A DNA stretch of 64,000 nucleotides from Ptychodera flava (lineage: Eukaryota > Hemichordata > Enteropneusta > Ptychoderidae). The stretch spans positions 14,752,156 through 14,816,155 of the forward strand of contig NC_091930.1 in assembly GCF_041260155.1 (NCBI RefSeq). Direction: 5' to 3'. Position numbers and translations under genes: made by a program. A model generated the notes under the pieces. That model worked only from the letters and a program-made list of their open reading frames with translations. It did not search any database and had not been told where the DNA came from. Below are positions 24,230-53,508 of this stretch, in pieces (position 1 is the first letter of the stretch; every line of letters begins with the position of its first letter).

Positions 24230-27200
24230 AGTCAACGTTAACTAGCACCAATGCGATGACCAGGAAATTGGGACGGCCATTTTAAGGATTCCGTAATCAA
24301 CGTAACGTTACGTACAACGTTTCCGTAATCAACATGACATATTGGTGAGGTATATAGTGACAAAAACTGATGATATTGGACAAGCTTATTCATAATTAAA
24401 TTCAGACAAGGGCAGAGAGGCTGTTGTCATTAATTGAGATGAGTTTACTTTTTAGGATAAAACCAGTCGATAAAATTTGCTGGCTGTGGGACCCGGGTCT
24501 GTAACGTAGGTAAGCAAGGACATATCTTTAAAAAAATAAAAACACTCTGGCACGATTATTCAGGTCAGATTTTTTCTTGTATGCAAGTAAGTTTCCTCGA
24601 AGAATTTACCTCGGACACCGGCGGACTCTTAAAACCCCAATAGATTGTGATGATTGGTAACTCCCTTGCCAAAAAATTAAAAGAATTATTATATTAGCAA
24701 TCATTCTTAAGCCCAAAATATTGGTCAACTTGTGCCTATATGCTTATTTGGTCGGAGGCACTGTACTGTACTTTTCTCATAGATAAAGAAACCAAACTGT
24801 CGGTTTAAGTTCCTGAAGTAGCCTAATAGAAGCAGGAGGTTTTTTTACAGAAAAACCATCTACGGTGTTGATTCCTTGCGGGAAGTAAAGAACAGAGGTA
24901 AGCACTCAGGCCAGCCGGTGTGTAATCTTTCACCCCTCCCCCCTCGACTTATCACAGTCGCCGCGGTTGTGCCCCCTTTAGCTATTCGACGAAAGTGCTA
25001 CTATTGTCTTTCTGGTGCGCACACAACATCAATTGGTTATTCATTATATTCCTCGGTGCAGGAGGATAATTATATGGTAGTCATTTCTCCTTTCATGCTG
25101 AGGAATGTTCGTGTTTCCACGTGCACTGAAATGTAGGCATGCACTACGAAAATATAAAGTTCGAAAGGTCATCGTTGGCACGTCAAGCACTTTTCAAGGA
25201 TATATGGTTCGCCAAGACTTGTCGAAGTCGGTGTAATGTGTCAGACACAATAGCCGGTGTATTGTTGTCCACACCCAATGCAGTGTGAGGACCACAATGC
25301 ATGCATCTCAGAGTGAGGTCAACATTCAGTGAACTGTACAACCTGCCGAGTCTTGTCAACAGGTGTCTCGGGGCTCAGAGTTACGTAGTTACAGCTTGGA
25401 CAAGACAGAGCGGGTCTGTTTTGGTTTGAGACTGTGTTTGGCCGTGCACCTTGTGCTGACCATGAGCAAGGAGAAGATATCAAATTTTCGTGCAGAAAGA
25501 GTTTAATGTTACATGACTTAAATACAGGCTGTTAAATGACCACTGGACGTCAACGAGCGTAAGAACTGGGACATGTTGGAGAAAGCAACGAGTTCGGCAG
25601 TGTGTGTTTAGCCAAATACTGGAGTGCGATCTCTGTCGTCGAGTAGTACACTTGGATTTCTGCTCGACATATTGAATCTGCCGTGTCACTTGGGGCAAAA
25701 AGAGAAAGAAGAACCCTGAACGTCGACTATCCTTCAAGGTGAATGCGGAGTCATTTGATCGATCAGGTGGCAAGTTCGACTGAATTTTTCCGATATAGTT
25801 GCTGTCATGGTGACCGGCATAATTAAAGGATAATTACACATTAAAAGTCGATTCGGGTTAGTGATTCGCCCTTCTCATTCCGTTCTCGATGGCAAACTCG
25901 AAGGTGAGAAGAATTGACAGTACAATTGTACGATCAAGTTCAAGGGCGAGGTGTGTGTTACTAACTTAGAAGTGTTTAAAAGCTACACAAAATATCGAGA
26001 CAGCCCAGCGGTTGATCAGAGCAGAGGAAGACTGCAACAAAACTGGCCGTCAATACAGAAGTATTTCCAGAAAACATTCACCGCATGAAGCAGTCGAATA
26101 GGGTAAGCTGTATACACTTGACATGTGCAGAGTTTAGTCGTTTTGTTTGTAGTGATGGGCTGACTGCAGCAGGGTGATTATCTGTTTTATCTCAAAATAA
26201 ATTGGTTTATTTGATAAACCATTCGAAGAACGCCGAGTAAATATTGTTTGGCCGCGTAAATAATGCGAGCATCGCGGCTTAGGCCTACGTGTTGTGTCAA
26301 TCTAACCAATTTGCAGAATTTTGAAAAATGCTATACTGAAGCTATGGTTTGGTAATTTATGATGGCGGGTCTTAACTTGTGTAAGCGTGTTTGTCTTTTA
26401 ATCCCCATGTATTTCATTATTGCTATCCAGCCGCTCAAACGATCGATTTTTGATATCACAGTTTCGTCAGGTGACACAATTTACACCCGTTCAAAGTCTG
26501 GTGTCATTTTCCTCGTTTGATAAGAGACCGTCAGCAGACACGTCTAAGCGGTAATTTTATGCAGTGTTGCGATCACCGCTGTACATGCAAAACCTTGCCG
26601 ACAAAATATGGACAAATAATCCACCGTTTGTTATTGAGTACTGTGTAAAGGGATAATTCTCACCAGTGACAAGTTCAAGTTTCCCAGACGCGTGTAAAAA
26701 TAAAATTGAAGCTGTTCATTGAATAATCATCTGATAGCTTTAAAAGCAACATTTTCAGGAATTAACACAATCTGCATATAAACTCAATGTTGCTGAATTG
26801 CTAAATTGTCACTATATGTATATGACGACCAAGTCAATTTGTTGATAGTCCTACGGTTTCAAGGTGAATAGGGTCTCTGTATACAGTCATATTGTGGACT
26901 TTTTATCCTTATACAAGTGAGAAAATGTATGATTAAATATGCACTGAAAAATCGATGGCGATATAAAACATCTGAGACCATACATTAAAACTGCTAAAAA
27001 CTGCTTCAGAAGCTTTCATTTTAACCACTGAGAATTTTTAGACTTCTAAGTATTCCCTGGGTAATGAACTACACGTAATGTTCTTTGAGTCGTTTGTCTA
27101 TGCTTGTACTTGCCTCGGGCATCGTCTGAAGGAACTGAAAACAAAATCCGTGTTGTGTCGCAAGTCGCGACAATATCAATATTCCAAACAAGCATTTTGT

Positions 27201-30053
27201 AGCCATCATGTCTGACTGAGATCCAACCTCTTGATGTGTTGCAAGTCTCAAAATCGTCCTTGTTCAAATTTTAACATTTAATTGCATGCTTCAAACTAAA
27301 CTTAACAATCTACTAGTGAACTACATACCTAAACCCTATTACTGCTTAGCTTCACCAGGAATTAATTTCTCACTTTTTTGAACGTTTGTGGGTGGGGACA
27401 AAAACTTTGACTATGTTTCAGTGCTATCCCCATCGCTCTACATATTCTATCGTCACAGTACAGCACGTCTCTGAAATACTTTAATAAGGTGTTAATCGTC
27501 ATTCTCTGTGAAAATCAATTAGGAGAGATAATCTAGCAGATTACTATGATAAGAATGCTTCACCGGTGCAGTTTCCCGGTAATCCAAGTGTTTAGGGGAT
27601 TTTGAAACTGATAGTGAAGATTTGCTTCTCTTCAAACTCCGGTGTTTGTTTTCCTCACTGAGCACAGAGAAAATATTCAGTTCTAATGTTTGAACCATGA
27701 TGTAACCTGTGTCGGCCTTTTCAAAACAAACTGATTGTCGGCATGTCAACTTATGTAACACATTGTCGTCTCCCAAGCACATATTGCTTCCTTGTGGAGG
27801 TGAAGTCACAACAATTAGTGGAGAAAGACACCGCAAAACTATGGGGTGTTAAAAAATGCAGTCTCGCAGTCTCAGCATTGGTCAGGCTTGTTTCCGTAAT
27901 TTACGAGTTACGTAGTACATTCTAAAGAATGTAACACAATTCAATCCAAACTGTACTCTGAAGTTTTATGGTGATAATTATCTGGGATGTCAAAATACCG
28001 CAAACCCTATGCTACGTGCTTCACTGTCTACGGCAGTACTCGTGGTAAAAGTAGGCGCTGCGGTGATTATGTTTTCAAAGTTCAGAAAATCTCAGTATTT
28101 CGCGCATTGGGTGACTGTTTGAACGTTGCCAAACGGTTGCTGCTCATGTGATAATATTTAAACAATTGCCACGAAAAACATGAACCAGTGTACCCTTCTT
28201 CAGGACAAGTGAGTGACGTCATAAGATTTATTGCCAATACTTGAACATTACAACTACTGTGCAAGCATGCGTGTAATGTTCGTTGACGAAAGGTCAATCA
28301 ATATAGGAGTAAATATTTTTAGGTATATATTTACTATTTTATAGTCTCTAGCCAGTACTTGCTGACGTGAAGTACCACCTCAAGTCTGGGTTTCAGCCAC
28401 AAAACACAAACACAAAAAACACAGTCCTTGCAGTCTACAGCGGGTAATGCACGATTCCGATCCGACTAAACCTCTTAAGACGTTAATATACACCGGATAC
28501 ACTGTATTGGCGACGAGTAATGAATACACATGTTGCTCATTTGATCACTTTAAATGCAAAGTTTAGTCGACGTTGCCATAGGAACAATGTCAGACAATAG
28601 CGAAACACTTCGGGCCCAGTGGAGAATGTCTATTCATTTCGGAGTTCTGAAGTCACGCTCTGTGGCTTGCTCGATTGTCATACAACAATAGCTCACAAAG
28701 GGCAGGGAAACCTGCGACGGCTCCACGGTTAAGACGTTACCTTCGCAGACATGCTACGGTTATTTCTGCGCGAAACGTCTAAGTCGAGACGGAATTTCGT
28801 TGTTTTTGTTTTGTTGTTGTTGTTGTTTTTAAATCGAATTCGTGAACTTTTACCACCTGTTGTGAAATCCGCATTTATTTGTCACGTAGCACACGTATTC
28901 ACAGACCTTCCACTGTAGGACTGTGATTGAATGAAGGTGAGGGGGACTTGCACCATATATTCTGGAGATCGATCGATATAAAACATGTTTTATTGCTTAG
29001 CATATACAACAAGGATTAGGTTAAACTAAAAGATTTTGACTATAATCTATGGCTTTATATTATAACAAGCTGGGACACGTATAGATACTCAATCTGCCTG
29101 CAGGTTGACTTAGAACAGTAAAGCCTGGTAATAGAGTAGAGACCGACCAGACCCCTTCGTTTGCATGTATTTCACTCTCGATAACTTTCCGATAACCTGT
29201 ACGCGATTGTGTTCGTCAGTCCATGTTTCAGACACATTACTCCATCACGTATCACGAAAGTTCTCGACACGACAGACTCGGTTTGTTGTGGCAACACTGC
29301 GTAAGCATATCTGTAACGACTTGGTAAAAATCACCGTGAACACTACAAGCGGTCTCTCTCGGGCTTCGTATCGGTGTGTACGGCACGTTTTCCGAAATAA
29401 ATACCGATGTTGATAAGGAGACAGCAGCTCGCAATGACATCTTGTGTACAATCACTGACATCATTAGCCCCTCATTACAATGAAAGAGTCGATGATCAGA
29501 AGGAGCTTGTTTAATCTATCTATCACGTGACTACTACACAATGAAGAAAGGAATTTGGCGGAGCAAATGAAAGAATTAACCCCCCTTGAAAAGCGTGCCC
29601 TTTAGAGTTTAGAAATCATAAGGAATTTTAAGTAGACGTCGGAGTGTAAATAACGTTTGGTATGGAGCATGGCCTGGATACAACGCCAATGATCTGTATG
29701 GCTGAGGTGCATTTGTCCATGTCAAACAGTAACACTCTAGTGCCAAGCCACAACATTGTTTTACATTAACAAAGTAGTCATTCTTTTCGAAAAATTAGAT
29801 GTCAGACAGGCCCTCTAACAATAGTATTGTTGCAATTTTCCGTGGGAAATCATGGCATTTCTTAGACTTCAAAAACACCTTCTAACCTCTCTGTACGATC
29901 CATTCCGTTTTTTGTTTGAAATATACCGCCCTATTATATTCTACACGCGCACTAAACATTCATCAGGTCAGAGTAATTAAATTTTTTTAGTCTGCTCGAA
30001 ATTCCATAGGCAGGTGGGCGGGTAAGCAGTTAGTTCAAACGCTTAAAAAGTCA
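24230..30053. other. 5.8-kb intergenic stretch, no gene recognised
   Basis: Many short frames on both strands, none with a domain. Isolated donor-like sites (for example GAATAGG|GTAAGCTG near 26099) could be 5' UTR exons of the gene at 30217 but cannot be proved by eye. No repeat family was recognised. Confidence 0.35.
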
Positions 30054-30216
30054 GTGCTTGGCAGTGCAAGTCGAACTCGGATTATTTGTATTGTAAGTGT
30101 TGAAAACTCTCCAAATATTACGGTACCTTTGTTAATAGTGATTTTTTTCACAATATTCATAATGTATTATTTATACCATTTACATATTTTGTTTGTTTTG
30201 GCAGGTCTAAAGAACC

Positions 30217-31673
30217 ATGACGACAGAAGTAGCTGGGTCAAAGATCACGCAGGAACAGAAAGTGAAGCGGAAGATTGTCAGCGGGTTCAATGTCAAAACC
30301 AACTCCATCGGCTCGGTGCTGACCTCAAACAACCCTGCCGAAGAGAGGAGACTGACAAGGCAGCTGACGCTGATAGAAAATGAGAGGAAAAGACGAGAAA
30401 ACGTGCTGACGTGGAACCAGCGAAATTTCTTTATCAGCCAAGTGTTTGATCAAGATGATGAACTCAGGTTCCCGAAGGCCGAAGAGCGGCCATCTTACTT
30501 GTCCGAGGAGTTGCCCGAGTCCAACGGCGATACTCACAAAAAACCGGGGGAAGAAACGTCGCATCCTTCGGAAAAGGAAGAGTCCCCAGACTCAGAAAAG
30601 ACTAAATCGCGTTTTCCTAAAATCAAGCTACGGGCTCTAGGAATATTCGCCAGTGGATCGAAGCGTCAGGGTGAGACCGACCAATCATCGCTTGGCAAAG
30701 TCAAACCCTTGACCCGAAGTTTGACAAATGTAACCGGTATGAAGGCGCGACGCGGTAAAGAGGGCGACGCGCACGAGGCGCCAATCAGAAGGGAAAAGAC
30801 TGAAGTAAATATGCGAGACGAGAAAACAGGCGCGACTGCAGAGGTTGGAGCAGACGACGCAATTCGCCATACACAAGAACTGACAACTCGAGGCGCCAAA
30901 ACAAAGACAAGAGACACGCAACCTGTTGAAACTGGGTCCAAAAGACAATCGTATCGCAAAGAAACATATTCTGACAGAAATGACGAACAGCCGGCTGAAA
31001 ACGAGTCAAACACAAAATACAGTGCCGTAGTGGAAAGCAAAAATCCTGCCACTTTCATGACAATTCCACCGTCAGATATGTCCGGACGTCGGCATAATTC
31101 AAGCGTGCAGAAATCATTCCAGTCAACAGAAGCGGAGAAAAATAAAAGTGAGGACACAGTGCTTTATGAAGGCAAAGAACGTGAGCTTTCCCGCTCAAAT
31201 CTCGCCATCAACAAGGACGGAAGATTTTTGCCAGAAATTCTCCGTGAGGGTACGATCCTGGACATGCAGGCGCTGCTTCAAGAGGAGTCGGCCCGTGGCG
31301 CTGCGGAAGCGACTGTCGGAAAACGGCGAAAAACGAGGAAGAAAAAGAAAGACAAAAGTCAAAGAAATTGCATAAAGGTGTTGGGGAACACAGGTCGGAA
31401 TTAGTCACTGAAAACGATGAACAGTTTGAAGTTGAACTGACCGAGGAGGAGAAAGAGCGAGACAAGCTGTTTCGTCGAATCACACGAACTTTGCCGACCC
31501 ATCTTCTATTGAAAGCGCACGAGCGAGAGAACCAAGCCGGTGCCGACATGTCCGCGGCGACAAAGAAGCAACAGTTACTGCAACGAATGAAAGACAGTAG
31601 CAGTAGCGGCGAGGTATTGAAGGACCCCAGGTTTACAAACATTCTGAGGGCGCTGTCGCACAACAAGCTCTAA
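30217..31673 (+). CDS. Unrecognised charged, coiled-coil-like protein (one coding exon, one frame break)
   Basis: ATG at 30217 lies 12 bases after an acceptor (TTTGTTTTGGCAG), so the gene has a spliced 5' UTR. The product starts MTTEVAGSKITQEQKVKRKI and is strongly hydrophilic: Lys/Arg/Glu/Ser-rich, a basic KKKKDKS stretch, then EVELTEEEKERDKLFRRITR and QQLLQRMKDSSSSGEV near the end. The frame breaks at an AAA run (31365-31367): upstream ends after KDKSQRN.., downstream resumes KLHKGVGEHRSELVTEN and stops at 31673. One added A gives exactly 486 codons with stop. No known domain, signal or membrane segment was recognised; GC content is higher than the flanks, as expected of coding DNA. Role unknown. 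Confidence 0.7.
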
Positions 31674-34644
31674 AACCACAACTTAAACAGTTCAACATTT
31701 GAAGAAAATCTCATCTATTATCAGATTAAGAAGAACATCAAATGCTTTGTCTTTTTTGGTTGAATACATTTACTTGTGTGTGCTTGTTTTAGATTTAACA
31801 ATGCATGTGAAGTGAGACTTATGTTAGCCTCGCAATACGAAGTTTGTACGAAAGGGCGCCCCGTACAAAGCAAGAAATACAATATCTGCCAGTGAGGGCG
31901 CTTAAATTTGAAGCTTGCCATCCAAACTATCAGTATTTTAACCGATTACCCTGGCCTTAGAAAGGGTCAAAGTGTACGATTCGCAGTATTCGTTGATAAA
32001 CACAGTAACAACAAATATATAGCATAAAACAAACCGTGCCATTAGCATATTTGCGTGCGTTGCTGTTGAAGATATTACGGCCGTGTCCTTTTCCGTTTGT
32101 TTGTGTGGTTTTCATCATTGCACAGAAATATAATTTTTCATTTTTCATAATTGGTTACTTAAGTTTTCAACTCACTGAATGTCAAGGTGACACAAAAATC
32201 CATACTTTTTATACAAACATGTTTACACTCGTTGTGAAGTTTCGCTTGTTTTACCTGTTGACAATGATGCAAAATAATAAAAAAAAAATCTAACAAAGAC
32301 AATATTAATGTCATTTGTATGAAGTGATGAATGGTTCGTTATTATCTTATGTGCTAGTAGAAATGTAAGTCGAAACGTCGGTTGTCAACGATAGAGGGCT
32401 TGAGATTTGAGGGCCTTCTTGGAAAAATTTAATGCAACGCCGACAGCAGCCTCAGGCTTTAGGTCGGTGAACGAAAATCATAACCATACTCCTTTGTCAT
32501 CATGTACGTACGAATATTGAATTTCACTGTGTGTGTGATAGGCTGTCTATGATTTCAATGCCACTCAGCTCCAATCCCATGGAAACAGACATCCTTTTGA
32601 CGTAACAGAACAAAAAATACGTGCTGCCGGCGTCTTATTCGTCGCCTTCAATACCGCCCTCCAGCGGTGGTTCCGCGGTATGGATTTGCGTCAATCCTGC
32701 TGTTCAATTTTACAGGCAAAAGGAAAAATCATCACGCGTCTCCAATGTGTAGTTAATCGGCGTTCACTATTTTTTATAAAGCTTGAAAAAAAATTGATCA
32801 ATTGGCGATGAAGGCTGTATCGGCGCCTTTATTTAAAATTTCAATAATCCGATAAACTTTCAATATAACGTTTAAATTTGCTGTAGTAATGACTTTACTT
32901 GTGCCGTAGGGTGCTGTAATTTCACACACGGACCAATAATTTCAAGTTCTGCCAACATTTCCAAAACTAGTTAGTTACTGCGCGGGCGAATACGTCAACA
33001 AATGTTCTGCACACGGTACTCTGCGCCCTTAATTTGCATGCCAAATTTGTCAGTTATTGAGGCGACAAAAATGGCTACAACATAAAGTATATCAATATTT
33101 ACAATCATAACAATTAATAAATTGTTAAATTGATCAAAAGTCTTTACTTGTTCACTACAAGCACTTTTAAACGGGATTCTAAAGGCCCATGGTTGTGGTT
33201 TGTGTCCATTAACTATCGTACAATACTTGTCAACGTGACATGCATTACGGATACTCCCTGTTGAAGTTGAGCCTGTGTTAACACGAGTCACCTTAGTTTG
33301 TGGCCAATAGGTTTCAATATACGCCCTGGAAGACCGCGCACGCAAATATCGTGTTGTGTCCATTGTCGCGACAGGGGCCATTGATGTATATTTTCCAAAG
33401 GGTCTCAGAGGTGACCCCCTTCCCTCCCCCGTCTCCCCCACGAAGTTGGCGAGTCTTTTCATCTCTGTTGTGTCTGCTCTTTTCACGACCATGCGCGCCG
33501 GTGTACTGACAACAGTGAAGATGCCGCCATCACGCTACACGCACCGTTGATAATTTTATAGTTTTTTTTTTCAAACTGCTCATCGACTTCTAATTACTCT
33601 AAAATGCCTTAAGCTTGTTGTTTGTATTACAGTGCGCATATAAAACCGTTAGGCTAGTGTGCTAGTTATGCTGTAGGAACGCGATGCGCTCAGTCGTTTG
33701 ATCTAATGCTATGAAAAGACAGTTGTCGTACAGATGTTGACACAGCCCAAACAAAGCACCATTGACTTGTTCTCTCTCACGTTACCTCGGTGACAACGTT
33801 TGAAAGTGTCGGCTTGGCCTCGTTTTAGAGAAGGGGGAAAGCGACCTCCTTACGGGCCACTCTTCAACACTGTCTTATCCGTTCTTCCCCTATACATTCT
33901 TTGATATGAATCCTCTTTCATCTACGTGGTCCTACCACCATGACCACAGAGGTTATAAAGTGAAGACTTTGAATCCCCCCTCCATTGAATGGTACGGCTT
34001 GCTAATTGGACATTTCCGGTGTGCGTAACAACAGTAGTGGGTGGAGGGACTGTGGCCTTACTCTATATTTGAGAAGGAGACTTTTGCATGGCTCCACTAA
34101 GGGGACATAGCAGGCAGCAATTGGTCATCTTGATGAAGAAGCAGGAGGCTCGTTTAGCACCGATATTGTCAAAATTAGAGGTTTCTTCGTCCCTTACATT
34201 GAAATTCCGAGCGTACCGTGTAAAATATCGGGGCAGAGGCATTTTGAACTATACGTTCTTCTCTTGCATTCCCGAAGTCTGAACCAACGACATAATGTCG
34301 AGTCTGCAGGATTCGACATATTATGGTGAAATTGGACTCTATATGTAAGAAGAGACAAGGCCGACAATTTTTATCACACTCAAAAAAACTCAGTATTCTA
34401 GATAATGTCGACCTCAACTGCTTCGTAAATTTGTCAAGTCACTATTTTCCAGACAATCTAAAAATTCTATATTTGAAGTCAAGGCCCAATACAATGGATC
34501 ACCGCAAGGAGGAAGAATGACTTCTCAGTGTAGTTTTATCAAGGCACGTCGTCTGTCATAGCTTGTATCACCCTTCAATTTATACTTACAGCTGTCTAGA
34601 GGATGCACGCTTTAAGGAGATTTTTGTAATAAATTTTACTTGTA
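31674..34644. other. Intergenic; possible 3' UTR then no gene
   Basis: An AATAAA followed by A10 at 32276-32289 may be the polyadenylation site of the preceding gene. A 165-codon minus-strand frame at 32995-33492 has no recognisable domain and I do not call it. Confidence 0.35.
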
Positions 34645-35000
34645 ACGTACAATGCGCCTCGGGTGACCAGATATTAGGACTCTTAAACTTTTACAATTCT
34701 TTTCTGATTTACCACGTGGGGGCTCACTTTAAAGCTTTTGGTAAGAGAAAATTTGTCACCTTCTTAGTTTTTCGAAAGTTAAACATTTTATTTTTCCCAG
34801 TAGAGTTCGCACAGGGATGGTGGCCATTTTGAGTTTGAAATAACGGCAAGGCTTTGGTAATTTGTGTCTCTGGTACCAAAATTAGCACTGTGACTCTCAA
34901 TTTTTATTCTTGATTTTGAAAGAGAATGGTTGAAATATTCACAGAGGAAAGTTTTAGCAAACTAGTAAGTCTTTCTCTATCGAGGCGCATTGTAACTATT
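34645..35000 (-). mobile_element. MITE family 1, full-length copy
   Basis: Ends are inverted: ATGCGCCTCG at the left, CGAGGCGCAT at the right. Internal GATGGTGGCCATTTTGAG and TTTTTATTCTTGATTTTGAA match the other copies. Confidence 0.8.
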
Positions 35001-37910
35001 GACTCAACCGAGTGCTGTGGTCATCGTCACTTGGTACACAGATGTTATATACTGTTATTACAACCAATGCCTTGGCACAATAGTCAGGGAAGGCCGGGCC
35101 GAATGACGTCGCACATCCTCCGGCACGTCGTATTGGTTAAAACCACTGATGCTGCAACCTCGTTTTGTGGAGGAACCGTGTTTGAACTGAGCTAACAGCC
35201 TAGCCAAAAGCCACTGCAGCCCTGGACCGATTGATGTCCATGCACACCCTACGATACATCACTGCCTGGTGCGCCCTCTTGTGCTTTTAAATCTTACACA
35301 TCCCGAAGCGTAAAATCCAAAATAGTCGCCAGAAAAGAAACAAAACAGGAGCTCGTTTCATACAAGTTTTGTTGAAATTAGTGTAGCATGATTGCCAGTG
35401 GCGTTTCTATTGCAACTCCTGTCCTCTTTCAAAGCCATTGTGTACGTCCAATACACCACATACCTATTCAAATGTCTTTCATCAAAACATTGTGTCAAGA
35501 GGTTATCCTTTTACGCTTGCTTTATCCCGTCCTGGTTCAGTACACCACTTTCTCTAGCTATTTACATACCGTCCGGCCAAATACTCCTGACACGGACCGC
35601 GTTTTTTTTCTTTGAAGCCCAGTCACCGATTTCCACGGCACAGTACTAGTCCAGTTTTAATTGCCGAGGAAACACACACACGCCACCTTCGATTCAAGAG
35701 CGAGGGTGTCATCTTTGGACAGATCCAGTGACGTCATCAAAGGATAACAAGACTGGGTGTCAGCTATTTACTTTTCCAGTCGAGTAGACCTTCGTTCCGT
35801 GGCAGAGTTATTGGAGGGTATATTCATTATCACAAACTGGCAGTTATTGAGACGACGTTGCAGCGGTAGACTCCGTCCGTCGGTCAATTCGTATGGCAAA
35901 TTGAATCGTAGCAAAAACCTCAAGTTAGAAAACTGTGTCATTCGATGCCAATGGTAGAGGTCGTCGTCTGGAAGTGAACCGTGGCCGCCATCCCTTGTCA
36001 GACAGGTAAGTTAACATGGTCCATCCGTCGACTAATTTGACTAATTCCCACTCAACTGGTGTCTTTCAACTTTATAGACTTTAGCTTCATGGAAATCCAA
36101 GCACGGTACCTGGATGGTTCAGCAAATATCACGCTACCCCATCCCTCGTGTTCGCTAAACTTCCTTTTGTCACAGACCGAACTCGTGGCGTTTGGGGTGG
36201 AAATGTGACTTCAACGTTGCTGAACAACTAAATGTGAGCAGGCATGAAAGCAGAACTGACTTGACATGTCGTTGGACAAAAACCAAAATATTAAACGTTG
36301 TGGAAGTTCCCAAAGCCTACAACCCCAGGGGCAACCTCTCTCTTCATTCAGAGCCAAATGCCAATATCGTCGCTCTCAACTCAAGGCCTTGCAACGCCAG
36401 AGCATTCACGTGACGCCATGGCGACTGAAAATTAACTGAGTCTCGACACAATGGTCGCATCCCCCATTTATCATATGGTGACCATCGACACTGAGAATGG
36501 CCGCCACACTATATCCATGGCCATGCCATTGAATACACCGACCCATCGCCAGGTCACTCAACACTTCCGGCGCCTTCAGTGATCCCAAGCAGCTTCTTGT
36601 ACACCGTGGGAACTCCGGAGGCCTGCCGTACTTATATCGTGAACCGGGCCATTTTGTCTTTCTGATAGCGGAGATGGACGGTACCGTGCAAGCAAGTGGG
36701 CGTAACGCAAAGTCCGGAATACACATGTAAAAGCAAAATATAAAGTTTGCAATTTTGACGACATAATTTTGCAAGGTAGAAAGTCCAAAATCCCTTGTAT
36801 AAAGTCATCTGAAAATCATTCGATATATACACGTCATCAATGTCGACATAGGAGCATCATACGAGTGCATATCATAGTACAGACTCTGACAATCTCCTTA
36901 AAATATAACGCCCCTTGGCCGATACTTAAAATGAATATCTTGAGATCACTGAACGCTGAATGATCGCCGATTGTTTGTTTAACTGATTTACCTATTTTTG
37001 CTATCGCACGCTTGATGTACTGATAAAATGAGACATTCTCTGCGTTGCTTGTAGTCCATCGGAGTGTAACGAGGAACGACATAATAGCATGTGTAAAGCG
37101 TTGATCTCTCATCATTGTCGTTCATTGAAATCTGCCAAAATCCTATAGAATCCGCATATCATTGCCCGAACTCCTCGGCCTTTCTTCTATCACTGAGGAG
37201 AACACGGCATTTTATGTGGAAGCGAACGTTGAACCGAGTCATCGAATTTAGAATACTGCCCGGAGACAGCTGTATATCACGTGATCATCTTGATTGTTCG
37301 CAAGAAACGTGATCCACGAACTTACCCTGAAACCGTAATAAAATAAACGCATTTGACAATCTCAAACACAGCCTAACATTGTGTTACATGTGATCTTGCT
37401 ATGCGAGACACTTTACGCGTGACCCGCTACACTAACATCGACTAATTGTGTAGCCTGTTATTTGTATGGTAACTCCAGCCTTGATATTTCGTGACGGGCA
37501 TATTCTCATCACCGACCTCTGTCGCCAAAGAAATGCAGGTCATACATAGCCCTCACGGCTCGCAAGTTAAAGCGCAGACTACTTGGGTCTACAGTATTCA
37601 ATGGATGCTATGTTGTTAAATACGTGTTTTCAAATTTTTGAACAATAGTTGGATGATTTGATTAATAGCACAGCTAGCGTTCTCAGCTCAAGACCCTCGA
37701 GATAACCCCGGAGTCTGTGGCACAACACACCTTACAGTTATCCCTACACGGAACGATAGCTTCAGTAATGATTGCTTAAAAATTAGTCGTCCTAAATAGA
37801 GGTCAGTGAACTCAACGAAGGCGTAACTGAAGCTGATGATCAACAAGTGGTCGAAGACAGTATGTGCGACCGATAGTAGACGATTTCGATTGTTAAAAGC
37901 GTGCGCGAGT
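35001..37910. other. Upstream region of the first TRPC gene
   Basis: No coding exon recognised. A donor-like GTCAGACAG|GTAAGTTAAC at 36006 and GAGT|GTAAGTTT at 37910 may be 5' UTR exons of the TRPC gene. Confidence 0.35.
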
Positions 37911-38273
37911 GTAAGTTTGGGTGTCGTTTTTGTTTAATTTTACTCATGTACGGAGTATTTTGTTTCAGTCACCATATCAAAATACACGGTGCTTGGCATT
38001 TTTCACGCTGTATATCAGAACTAGAAAAATAAACTCTTCTTATTAATGCTATAAATTTCGGCTTTTAAACCTTGTTTGATTTTGTCAAGCTCTTTTGTTT
38101 AAACGACAGCAAACCAAAACGAAGGTCACTTTCACCAACCCCCTTCTAAACTTCGTGATAAGTGCATTTCGGATGATGTACATCTTCATCAATCTCTTTG
38201 CCTGCCTCTCTTGCTACTTGTCTTTTTATTCTCCATCTTTTCTATTTTGCTGTTTTCACTTTCGTTGATTCAG
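37911..38273 (+). other. Probable 5' UTR intron of TRPC gene 1
   Basis: Donor GT at 37911 and acceptor TTCGTTGATTCAG ending 38273, four bases before the ATG. TRPC gene 2 has the same arrangement (55400-56523). Confidence 0.5.
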
Positions 38274-38277
38274 GATA

Positions 38278-52997
<14,720 letters not shown>

Positions 52998-53002
52998 TGT
53001 CA

Positions 53003-53206
53003 CAATACAATACAATACAATACAATACAATACAATACAATACAATACAATACAATACAATACAATAAAATACAATACAATAGAATAAAAATACAATACA
53101 ATACAATACAATACAATACAATACAATACAATACAATACAATACAATACAATACAATACAATACAATACAATACAATACAATACAATACAATACAATACA
53201 ATACAA
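53003..53206. repeat. (TACAA)n pentanucleotide microsatellite
   Basis: About 200 bases of ATACA units with a few variants (AATAAAATAC, TAGAATAAAAATAC), starting six bases after the TRPC gene 1 stop codon. Confidence 0.97.
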
Positions 53207-53399
53207 AACAATAACTTTAACAAACCATGTAAGTTCAGTTTCACTGATCAAGAGATATAATGTAAATTATTTTAGCGTTTGTATTCGACAATCTTGCCAA
53301 GTTTACACCAAAATGTCAGAAATATTAAGTATCAACAATGGTTAATTCATTTCCTATCTTGTAATATTTGACAGCATTGATATTCAAAATTTGACTTCT
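53207..53399. other. TRPC gene 1 probable 3' UTR
   Basis: AT-rich; no distinct feature beyond AATAAA-like words in the preceding repeat. Confidence 0.3.
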
Positions 53400-53427
53400 T
53401 GTGTGTGTGTGTGTGTGTGTGTGTGTG

Positions 53428-53505
<78 letters not shown>

Positions 53506-53508
53506 GAG
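53400..53508. repeat. (GT)n-(GA)n microsatellite
   Basis: GT tract 53400-53426 then GA tract 53432-53508. Confidence 0.95.

Noticed and set aside
30666..31157. 163-codon minus-strand frame
   Set aside because: Antisense shadow of the orphan gene at 30217.
32995..33492. 165-codon minus-strand frame
   Set aside because: No domain, no splice or initiation support; kept only as a weak possibility.
36406..36774. 122-codon minus-strand frame
   Set aside because: No recognisable domain; overlapping frames of similar length exist in other phases.
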